Shown here: positions 1 through 5,185 of the stretch, piece after piece
Numbering within the stretch: position 1 is the first letter of the stretch
Layout: each line of letters starts with the position of its first letter
Assembly: GCA_027320785.1 (NCBI GenBank)
Contig: DAHVKR010000056.1
Coordinates: 1-7,444 of the forward strand
Reading direction: 5' to 3'
DNA length: 7,444 bases
Source: Bdellovibrionales bacterium
Lineage (GTDB): Bacteria > Bdellovibrionota > Bdellovibrionia > Bdellovibrionales > Bdellovibrionaceae
Position numbers and translations under genes: made by a program
Notes under the pieces: model-generated
The model's input: only the letters and a program-made list of their open reading frames with translations
Told to the model about the DNA's origin: nothing
Database searches by the model: none

Positions 1-78
1 CAATCCAGATTGAAAAAAATCAGATGGGTTTAAATCAGGAAGATTGAAGTCGTCGCTCCAAAAAATAGTTAAATACGT

Positions 79-756
79 TTACGGAGCTATCACACTACGA
101 TGGGGCATCTCTTCTTCCCCCAAAGCCAATCGTCTTCTTTGTAATTCTTTTCCTAGCATTTTTGATAAAGAGCCGAATTCGTTTTCTTCCAGGCTGATGC
201 TGGCGCTAATAATGATTTCTGCTAAGGGGATCATTCTGGGAACGGGTTGGCCTCCCTCACGCATACATTCTTCTGCGGGACTGACGACCGAGTGTTTACG
301 ACAGACCATAGGGCGATTTTCGTAATTCGTACAGGCCATCTCGGCATCGAGGAAGACACAAGCATTTTCAGGATGAATGCGTCGTTCCCATAATGGATCC
401 AGCCTTTGTCTGTTGGCTTGTTCTTGTAGTTTTGTTTCATCGATTTGAAGGTTGAGTTCGATGAGGGAGTCGGCCAGTAAAGAGGCCTCATCTTTTGTGA
501 TTTCAATTTCAAGGTGGCAACAGGCGCCACATCCTTTGCGACAACTCACTGGAATGTCAGAGGCTTTATCTATTTCGCGATTGATCAACATGTGCGTTTC
601 TCGAGCCCGATCTTGTGAAAGAGGAATGGCTTTAAAGTGATCTGAATAATGCGAAATCAGTCTGTCGGTTTCGCTGACAAGGCTTTCGTATTCTTCGGAA
701 GAGAGTTGATTTTTATAATTTTCGAGAAGGAGTTTGAGCTGAGTTGTTTTTTTCAC
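79..756 (-). CDS. YkgJ-family CxxxCxxCC cysteine-cluster protein
   Basis: This encodes a 225-residue soluble protein with no signal peptide or membrane segment. The diagnostic block is C72-x3-C76-x2-C79-C80, followed by C133, C142, C152 and C164. That is the eight-cysteine layout of the YkgJ/CxxCxxCC family (UPF0153), whose members are thought to bind zinc or an Fe-S cluster; their reaction is not established. Residues 1-65 form a charged, probably helical N-terminal extension ahead of the cluster. The C-terminal part (175-212) also looks helical. Translation starts at GTG (754-756) because no upstream ATG is in frame and AAAGG lies 5 nt before it on the minus strand. The gene is divergent from the vWA lipoprotein gene. 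Family assignment is firm; the cellular role (metal-site assembly, oxidoreductase or other) is unknown. Confidence 0.88.
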   Translation of the reverse strand: MKKTTQLKLLLENYKNQLSSEEYESLVSETDRLISHYSDHFKAIPLSQDRARETHMLINREIDKASDIPVSCRKGCGACCHLEIEITKDEASLLADSLIELNLQIDETKLQEQANRQRLDPLWERRIHPENACVFLDAEMACTNYENRPMVCRKHSVVSPAEECMREGGQPVPRMIPLAEIIISASISLEENEFGSLSKMLGKELQRRRLALGEEEMPHRSVIAP

Positions 757-761
757 AAATG

Positions 762-766
762 CCTTT
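762..766 (-). promoter_or_regulatory. Ribosome binding site supporting a GTG start
   Basis: AAAGG on the minus strand sits 5 nt upstream of GTG at 754-756. It fixes the non-ATG start of the cysteine-cluster gene; the next in-frame ATG is more than 50 codons further in. Confidence 0.6.
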
Positions 767-950
767 GGTAAAGGTTAAGCTCAGTCTACCAGTAAGGGAA
801 AATCGACTTCCACTGGGAAAATAGAAGTTCAATTAAACAGGTCCTTGGGATGGCGGAGGCTCGCTTTTTAAGTAAAAATGAGGAACTTCTAAACAGTGAT
901 TAAAAAATAATAAGCGATAATTTATTCAATTCGCCGTGCTTTTAAGTACT

Positions 951-973
951 TAGACTGTCTTATTTCGAGTCTA
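951..973. repeat. Short inverted repeat TAGACT/AGTCTA
   Basis: Two perfect 6-bp arms (951-956 and 968-973) flank an 11-nt spacer. No T-tract follows, so it is not a terminator. It could be a weak regulator site or chance in AT-rich DNA. Confidence 0.3.
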
Positions 974-1002
974 GAATTAAAATAGCTGAAGTGTTTTAAG
1001 GG

Positions 1003-1016
1003 ATTGGCGATCCAAT
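1003..1016. promoter_or_regulatory. Palindrome ATTGG-CGAT-CCAAT, possible operator
   Basis: A perfect 5-bp inverted repeat with a 4-bp centre ends 20 bp upstream of the candidate -10 box of the vWA gene, so it would lie next to or over the -35 region. The position suits a regulator binding site. The assignment rests on symmetry and location only. Confidence 0.3.
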
Positions 1017-1036
1017 AGAATGTCATTATCACTCTG

Positions 1037-1044
1037 TATAGAAT
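1037..1044 (+). promoter_or_regulatory. Candidate -10 region of the vWA lipoprotein gene
   Basis: TATAGAAT contains two overlapping -10-like hexamers (TATAGA, TAGAAT). It sits about 65 nt before the start codon. No good -35 hexamer is found 16-18 bp upstream, so the promoter is weak, activator-dependent or misidentified. Confidence 0.28.
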
Positions 1045-1100
1045 AATTTTAAAAGCTGGGCGAATTCTAAGAAGACCTTTTTAAATTAAAAAGGATGTCG

Positions 1101-1106
1101 AAGGAG
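1101..1106 (+). promoter_or_regulatory. Strong Shine-Dalgarno AAGGAG that decides the start
   Basis: AAGGAG ends at 1106, leaving 5 nt before ATG at 1112. An in-frame GTG at 1106 overlaps this element and so cannot be the initiation codon it serves. This places the start at 1112. Confidence 0.8.
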
Positions 1107-1111
1107 TGGCC

Positions 1112-2179
1112 ATGAAAAATAAAATCACGATAACGATTTTTGCTAGTTTTCTAGTTTTAAATTCGGGTTGCGATAAGTCGAGCGGGGATGTTTCGATTCT
1201 TTCCGCTAGCCAAAGCTTTTCTTCGGCCGTTTCCAAACAAGTGAATTCTAAAATCGATATCCTTTGGGTTATTGATAACTCCTACTCAATGTATCCCTTA
1301 CAGCAAAGTATGACGAACAACTTTAACTCGTTCATTACGAACTTTGTGACAAAGGGTTTTGATTTCAATATGGCGGTTACGACAACGGATGCCTATTTGT
1401 CAGGATCAAAGTTCTATAACAATAATCTCTATGCACAATTCCGGGATGGGGTGGGCTCGACCCACACGGGCGTGAGAGTTATTAATTCAAGCACACCTAA
1501 CCTTGTGAATACATTTGTGACGAACGCATCTCAAGGCGAAAATGGAAGTGGTGACGAGAGAGCCTTTTCAAGTCTTCGAAATGCATTAACGGATTCTCTA
1601 AACACGGGATTCCCTCGTCCCGGAGCTTTTTTGGCTATTATTATTTTGTCAGATGAGGATGACTTTAGCGGAGACAATCGAGCAGAGTACGGCGGAGCCG
1701 ATCATAACTATTCGGCTTCAACATTAGATCCTGTATCGAGCTATGTTACATTTTTGGATAACTTAACGGGTAGTACGGACCCCAATAATCGCAACTACAG
1801 TGTGTCTGCAGTGGCGGTATTGGATAATAATTGTTTGGCTTCCCATGTGCCGAATGCCCCTACTGCGATCATTGGGCAGAGATATATGACTTTAGCCAAT
1901 GAAACAAAGGGTACGTTGGCAAGTATTTGCAGCAACTACGCAACCTCATTGTTAGCTATTCAAGAGCAGATTTTAGAATTGAGTACGGCCTATCACTTAG
2001 ATCGCACTCCTGTTGTCAGCTCGATACAGGTCAGTGTGAATGGTATTTCTATTTCACAAGATGCTACGAGTGGTTGGACTTACGATTCCACAGCAAACTC
2101 AATTATATTCCATGGAACTGCCATACCCGCACAAGGAGCTGAAATTAATGTGCAGTATGATCCAACAACACTGTTGTAG
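1112..2179 (+). CDS. vWA-domain lipoprotein, cell-envelope
   Basis: This encodes a 355-residue exported protein. Residues 1-19 are a lipoprotein-type signal (basic MKNK, hydrophobic stretch, LNSG) ahead of C20. Asn at -3 is unusual for a lipobox, with the Leu one place further out. Residues 47-290 form a von Willebrand A fold: hydrophobic strand DILWVI followed by the MIDAS motif DNSYS (D55, S57, S59), and a second acidic site after the strand LAIIILS (D181, D183, D184). C241 and C273 could form a disulphide in the periplasm or on the surface. Residues 297-355 look like a small beta module (SIQVSVNGISI, GWTYD, EINVQYDP), common at the end of such lipoproteins in delta-type bacteria. Such proteins usually bind partners through a divalent metal; the ligand here is unknown. 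Two tandem stop codons (TAG TAG) end the gene. Confidence 0.88.
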   Translation: MKNKITITIFASFLVLNSGCDKSSGDVSILSASQSFSSAVSKQVNSKIDILWVIDNSYSMYPLQQSMTNNFNSFITNFVTKGFDFNMAVTTTDAYLSGSKFYNNNLYAQFRDGVGSTHTGVRVINSSTPNLVNTFVTNASQGENGSGDERAFSSLRNALTDSLNTGFPRPGAFLAIIILSDEDDFSGDNRAEYGGADHNYSASTLDPVSSYVTFLDNLTGSTDPNNRNYSVSAVAVLDNNCLASHVPNAPTAIIGQRYMTLANETKGTLASICSNYATSLLAIQEQILELSTAYHLDRTPVVSSIQVSVNGISISQDATSGWTYDSTANSIIFHGTAIPAQGAEINVQYDPTTLL

Positions 2180-2210
2180 TAGAGAGCTGTAAACGAGTTA
2201 GCCTAGGTTC

Positions 2211-3254
2211 TTAGTGCCAAACGGGTATAACAGCGCCCGTACCGGGTACTCGAACATAATCGACCCCTGGAACATTGGCTTTCTGAGCTTGAACAACCTC
2301 ATGTAAAACGGGTCCCGAGATATTGGCCTTTCGATTAAAAATCAATGAATCTTGATTTCCAACGATAGTGCTTGTCCACGAAGAGCCTGAGTAGTGGGTT
2401 ACACGTACGGCCCCTTTTTGAGCTATCAAACTATCTTGTCGAGTCTTAGGGTAAATTTCGTCATCTTGATTGATTTGCTCATCAGAGATATAATCCCAAA
2501 AACCCATACCCTTTGGCATTGACCAGTCGCCAAGGCCAAAATTAACAGAGGTTTGGATTTTCGCTTGAGAACCTGCGGGGAAGAGCAAGTTGGCTAAACC
2601 TTGAGTGAAAACCTCACCGGCTCGGCCCAATCCGACAACGCAAGAAAGGAAGCTGATTTGAACATCAGAAGCAAGAGCTGATATAAATTCGGGGTGACGA
2701 GCGACAACAGTTTTCCATTCAGGTAACCCTGTTGTGCAACCCATTTGATTATACGTGCGATCCCCCATATCTCGAATTTGCTGAACTTCATAAGCAGATA
2801 CGGGGTTGTAATATTGGTCGTAATTGTCCCGATCAGAGCCTTCGGCAGAAGAGCGCCACTGATAACAAAGAAGGCTGTTCAAATCTTGTTTATCGCGAGG
2901 GAACCAAGTTGCGCCAGGTAAGCCGTGGCTATGAATATTTAAAATTGAAATTGGTAAATGTTCGTTTTGAGAAATTTGAGAAGACGCTACTAAAAGATCT
3001 TCCAGAGTTAAAAAGTAGACCGTATATGAACCATCACTATTTTTTTGAAATGTGGTGCGATCCGTTTGTGCATTATTGGCAAGAATAAAAGGTGTCCAAA
3101 CATTGTCAGAAGGATAGGCGTGGACACTATTGTCAATGCGGTGAAATTTCGCGACGCCCACTTCTTCTGAGTAAATTGTGATTCCTTGTGAGGCGAGAGA
3201 CAGAGAGCTTAGGCTTAAAAGAAATAGGCAAATGAATGAACGAATCATCAACAC
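2211..3254 (-). CDS. Secreted protein with clan CD (caspase/DUF4347-like) His-Cys pattern
   Basis: This encodes a 347-residue protein of no family I can name with certainty. Residues 1-21 are a signal peptide (MLMIRS, then a Leu/Ser-rich core) with probable cleavage after SLA. Two blocks stand out: strand ISILNI followed by HSHG (H108, H110, G111), and strand VQISFL followed by SCVVGLGRAGEVF (C205). A hydrophobic strand ending in His-Gly, then a second ending in x-Cys, is the signature of clan CD cysteine peptidases and of the related DUF4347 domain, whose SHGxxG and GCxxGxxG blocks it resembles. The 94 residues between the dyad candidates are longer than usual and carry C130 and C173. The start is GTG at 3252-3254, 7 nt after GGAGGA; ATG at 3248 is the alternative. 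The frame stays open to 3317, but the candidate promoter lies inside that extension. The peptidase call is inference. Confidence 0.72.
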   Translation of the reverse strand: MLMIRSFICLFLLSLSSLSLASQGITIYSEEVGVAKFHRIDNSVHAYPSDNVWTPFILANNAQTDRTTFQKNSDGSYTVYFLTLEDLLVASSQISQNEHLPISILNIHSHGLPGATWFPRDKQDLNSLLCYQWRSSAEGSDRDNYDQYYNPVSAYEVQQIRDMGDRTYNQMGCTTGLPEWKTVVARHPEFISALASDVQISFLSCVVGLGRAGEVFTQGLANLLFPAGSQAKIQTSVNFGLGDWSMPKGMGFWDYISDEQINQDDEIYPKTRQDSLIAQKGAVRVTHYSGSSWTSTIVGNQDSLIFNRKANISGPVLHEVVQAQKANVPGVDYVRVPGTGAVIPVWH

Positions 3255-3261
3255 AGTATTT

Positions 3262-3267
3262 TCCTCC
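3262..3267 (-). promoter_or_regulatory. Shine-Dalgarno GGAGGA that decides the start
   Basis: GGAGGA on the minus strand is 7 nt before GTG at 3254 and 13 nt before ATG at 3248. It argues against the longer in-frame starts at 3317 or 3269, which would place a charged segment ahead of the signal peptide. Confidence 0.65.
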
Positions 3268-3287
3268 ATGAAAATAGTTACTGAATA

Positions 3288-3317
3288 ATTGTATGGTAAG
3301 AATTCATCACAAAACAA
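3288..3317 (-). promoter_or_regulatory. Candidate promoter of the secreted clan-CD-like gene
   Basis: On the minus strand TTGTTT (3317-3312) and TACAAT (3293-3288) are separated by 18 bp. Transcription would start near 3281, giving a leader of about 27 nt that contains the GGAGGA element. The -10 matches the consensus well (5 of 6); the -35 is weak. Confidence 0.4.
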
Positions 3318-3394
3318 TGGGATTGGCCAGCAATTGGTCTAGTTCTGGTTAAAAGTGAATAGGTACGTTTCTGGGTTTTTGCCACTCTGCTTAA

Positions 3395-3400
3395 TACAAT
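3395..3400 (+). promoter_or_regulatory. Candidate -10 box of the cupin-GNAT gene
   Basis: TACAAT (5 of 6 to consensus) lies 41 nt before the start codon, in the divergent intergenic region. No convincing -35 hexamer is found at standard spacing, so this is a weak call. Confidence 0.25.
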
Positions 3401-3428
3401 TGGACTTGGCTTTGTGCGAACAGAGCGC

Positions 3429-3433
3429 AAGGA
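3429..3433 (+). promoter_or_regulatory. Shine-Dalgarno of the cupin-GNAT gene
   Basis: AAGGA lies 8 nt before ATG at 3442. A nearer ATG at 3436 is out of frame and hits a stop at once. Confidence 0.6.
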
Positions 3434-3441
3434 TTATGTGA

Positions 3442-4365
3442 ATGAAGACCGTCAGCTTGGGCGAGTTAGAGCATAAACAACTTAAAAATCATAGTACGGG
3501 AGAGTCCTACTCTCTTTCGGGTGTTATTTCTGATTTTTTTGGATCGAAACAGGTTTTTCTTGTGCATGATGTCCTGCTACCGGGACAGAAAACCTCAGCG
3601 TCTTATAGACATTCCATAATTGAAGAGATCGTTTATATTTCGAAGGGAAATCTCACTTTAAAAATCGGCGAAAGATCTCAAGCTGTTGCCGAGGGGTCAT
3701 TCGTATTTTTTGACCCTCAAGATACGGAATTACACTGCCTGGTAAATGAGTCCGGTATCCCCGCCGAGATCATGAGTTTTTCAGTTAATAGACAAGACGA
3801 TGCGGTTATTTATAATAATAATGAAGCTTGGCGCCCGCCTACGCTTGAAACGCCTAGAATGATCTTAAGAGCCATTGAGCTAAGTGATGCCGAATCTATT
3901 TTTTCCTACGCTCGAAATCCAAATGTAAGCCGATATACTTGTTGGGAGGCTCACCAAACTATTGATGATAGTTTGGATTATATTAAAAACAATGTTTTCA
4001 ATCATTATGCTCACGGAGTACCTGAGCCATTCGGGATGACCCTTAAGGAAAATCCAGAGCGTGTGATCGGAACGGTAGGATGTTTTTGGGCTTCAAGACA
4101 AAATAGGGCCATGGAGTTGGCCTATGTTATTGGTGAAGACTTTTGGGGTAAGGGCTTTGCAGTAGAGGCTGCACAAGTTGTTATGGATTATTGCTTTAAA
4201 GAATACTCACTTAAAAGAATACAAGCACGGTGCTTTGTTGAGAACAAACTCAGCGCAAGGGTTATGGAAAAAGCTGGGATGGTTTATGAGGGAACCTTGA
4301 AGGCAGTTGAGTATCACCGCGATCAATTTTGGGATATGCACTATTATGCAAAGGTTATAAAGTAG
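3442..4365 (+). CDS. Cupin-GNAT fusion, RimJ/RimL-type N-acetyltransferase
   Basis: This encodes a 307-residue cytosolic protein with two domains. Residues 25-116 are a cupin barrel: motif 1 region YRHSIIEE...SKG and motif 2 G85...P92...H98...N102. The usual HxH pair reads Y55-R56-H57, so one metal ligand seems lost, while H57, E61/E62 and H98 remain. Residues 134-305 are a GNAT acetyltransferase of the RimJ/RimL type: entry strand LETPRMILRAI, acetyl-CoA pyrophosphate loop in GEDFWGKGFA (231-240), and the late helix and strand ENKLSARVMEKAGMVYEG (267-284). GNATs of this group acetylate amino termini or small amines; the substrate here cannot be read from sequence. The cupin may sense or bind a small molecule that gates acetylation (inference). 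ATG at 3442 has AAGGA 8 nt upstream. The gene is divergent from the secreted-protein gene. Confidence 0.9.
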   Translation: MKTVSLGELEHKQLKNHSTGESYSLSGVISDFFGSKQVFLVHDVLLPGQKTSASYRHSIIEEIVYISKGNLTLKIGERSQAVAEGSFVFFDPQDTELHCLVNESGIPAEIMSFSVNRQDDAVIYNNNEAWRPPTLETPRMILRAIELSDAESIFSYARNPNVSRYTCWEAHQTIDDSLDYIKNNVFNHYAHGVPEPFGMTLKENPERVIGTVGCFWASRQNRAMELAYVIGEDFWGKGFAVEAAQVVMDYCFKEYSLKRIQARCFVENKLSARVMEKAGMVYEGTLKAVEYHRDQFWDMHYYAKVIK

Positions 4366-4428
4366 TACGAATTAAAATAAGCAAGACTCACTGTTGTTGT
4401 GAAGATATCCATAAAAAATAAATGAACA

Positions 4429-4617
4429 CTAATTAGAATTCTTACGGAGAACAAAGAAGTGATCATCAATAAGCCTAACGATTTTAAACCCAAAGTGTGC
4501 AGCAATATTTTTAATAACATCAGGTGAGTTCCAGCAAAGAAAAGTTTCGGCCTTCTCGGGTGCATGAGTAAAGTATTCGCAGAAGTTTAGAAACAAAGGG
4601 GGAAAGGTCTTTTTTAA
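4429..4617 (-). pseudogene. Displaced C-terminal part of the frameshifted methyltransferase
   Basis: On the minus strand, 62 codons run open from 4617 to the TAG at 4431-4429. This is the -1 frame relative to the upstream methyltransferase. The peptide begins LKKTFPPLFLNFCEYF and contains SPDVIKNIAAHFGFKIVRL then HFFVLRK. That is what the last helix and the beta6/beta7 hairpin of a class I methyltransferase look like. It has no start codon near its beginning and no ribosome binding site of its own, so it is not an independent gene. Joined to the 162-residue upstream part it gives about 224 residues, a normal size for the family. The junction must lie between the -1-frame TGA (4623-4621) and the frame-0 TAA (4616-4614); one extra base in the CC or TTT run would heal it. 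Confidence 0.82.
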
Positions 4618-5102
4618 AGGTCAGTGCTCATGATATCAAAAATAAATAATGAGTCAGCCTTTAAGACTCGGGCCATTTCTTTTAGGTAGGCATATATTTG
4701 ATACGTATTGAGGTGGATAAAAACATTAAATGAGTATGCAGCATCAAGTGAGCTGTTGAGAAGGGGCTTCAATTTGTAGTTTTGTACAAGGTGAAATTCA
4801 ATATTTTCAACTTCTCGGCATTCATTTTTAGCATACTTTAAAAAATCTTCGCTAATATCGCAGCAAATAACCTTCTCTACAAGATGGCTTATAGGTTTTG
4901 CTAGGTAGCCGCAACCCGATCCTAAATCAAGGACGACATCTGTCTTTTTAAGATTTAGTTGATTCGATATGTAGTGAGCGATTTCTAGCTTATTTTGACG
5001 TATAATATCAATATTAAGCTCTGGCTGATCTCCAAAGCTTTGTCCAACAAGTAAGTTGAAAAGATCATGATCGTTGTCAGCACTCCAAAGAGTTTTTTTC
5101 AT
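4614..5102 (-). CDS. Class I SAM-dependent methyltransferase, N-terminal part (frameshifted gene)
   Basis: This encodes 162 residues of a Rossmann-fold methyltransferase of the Methyltransf_11/25 type. Motif I is VLDLGSGCGY (57-66), the SAM-ribose acidic residue is D82 in CCDIS, motif II lies around SLDAAYSFNVFIHL (118-131), and motif III is ARVLKADSLFIFDIM (144-158). The frame stops just after strand 5, so helix E and strands 6-7 are missing. They are found intact in the -1 frame directly downstream (4617-4429). The substrate is unknown; the N-terminal segment (1-45) gives no recognisable family signature. ATG at 5102 has AGGGA 6 nt upstream. The gene follows the membrane spermidine-synthase-like gene by 83 bp on the same strand, with a hairpin between them. 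As written the product is probably inactive, unless the frameshift is a sequence error. Confidence 0.85.
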   Translation of the reverse strand: MKKTLWSADNDHDLFNLLVGQSFGDQPELNIDIIRQNKLEIAHYISNQLNLKKTDVVLDLGSGCGYLAKPISHLVEKVICCDISEDFLKYAKNECREVENIEFHLVQNYKLKPLLNSSLDAAYSFNVFIHLNTYQIYAYLKEMARVLKADSLFIFDIMSTDL

Positions 5103-5108
5103 ATCAAT

Positions 5109-5113
5109 TCCCT
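5109..5113 (-). promoter_or_regulatory. Shine-Dalgarno of the methyltransferase gene
   Basis: AGGGA on the minus strand is 6 nt before ATG at 5102. The translation start is therefore intact, in contrast to the damaged 3' part of the gene. Confidence 0.5.
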
Positions 5114-5129
5114 ATAAATTTGTTTATTG

Positions 5130-5183
5130 AAAAAAGTCTGCATGAGATGAAGTCGTGTGTCTAGTGGATCTTTCATCATACGC
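5130..5183 (-). terminator. Candidate intrinsic terminator after the membrane protein gene
   Basis: On the minus strand, starting 2 nt after the TAG stop, GCGT (5183-5180) pairs with ATGC (5143-5140). GATGAA-a-G (5177-5170) pairs with CTTCATC (5152-5146). The stem has a 2x2 internal loop and a one-base bulge. A 17-nt loop closes it, and T6 (5135-5130) follows 4 nt after the stem. Position and T-tract fit a rho-independent terminator or attenuator, but the stem is imperfect and modest in GC. Confidence 0.4.
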
Positions 5184-5185
5184 TG

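Larger units (their letters stand above)
767..1100. other. Divergent intergenic region, about 330 bp, no supported gene
   Basis: This AT-rich stretch lies between the divergent cysteine-cluster and vWA genes and should contain both promoters. It holds a 6-bp inverted repeat TAGACT/AGTCTA (951-956 and 968-973, 11-nt loop), the palindrome ATTGG-CGAT-CCAAT (1003-1016) and a plausible -10 box near 1037. The only ATG-initiated reading frame of note is 17 codons (850-903), has no Shine-Dalgarno sequence and is not supported as a gene. No tRNA-like or terminator-like structure was seen. Confidence 0.6.

Noticed and set aside
70..81. TAAA-tacg-TTTA followed on the minus strand by a T-rich stretch, as a terminator for the cysteine-cluster gene
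   Set aside because: The stem is four A-T pairs and includes the stop codon; too weak to terminate.
850..903. 17-codon ATG reading frame (starting MAEARFLSKN) in the divergent intergenic region, open 18 codons further upstream
   Set aside because: No Shine-Dalgarno sequence, too short to judge and no recognisable motif; such frames arise by chance.
1106..1111. GTG start two codons upstream for the vWA lipoprotein
   Set aside because: The GTG overlaps the AAGGAG element; ATG at 1112 has correct spacing and gives a clean signal peptide.
2238..2248. Palindrome GTACC-G-GGTAC near the end of the secreted-protein gene
   Set aside because: Lies within codons for the C-terminal VPGTG segment and has no T-tract; best explained as coding sequence.
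3255..3317. Longer N-terminus of the secreted protein starting at ATG 3317
   Set aside because: It would bury the signal peptide behind about 21 residues, has no ribosome binding site, and overlaps the candidate promoter at 3288-3317.
4388..4403. Possible hairpin TCAC...GTGA between the convergent acetyltransferase and methyltransferase genes
   Set aside because: Only 4 bp of stem and no adjoining T-run; not a credible terminator.
4344..4565. 73-codon minus-strand frame beginning MHPRRPKLFF, leucine-rich and membrane-like
   Set aside because: It overlaps the displaced methyltransferase C-terminus in another frame and runs into the 3' end of the acetyltransferase gene; the -1-frame reading is far more protein-like, so this is a shadow.
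4610..4623. Programmed -1 frameshift or transcriptional slippage in the methyltransferase
   Set aside because: The frame-0 codons CTT TAA do not form a slippery heptamer, and changing the length of the A run leaves the TAA in place; an indel is simpler.
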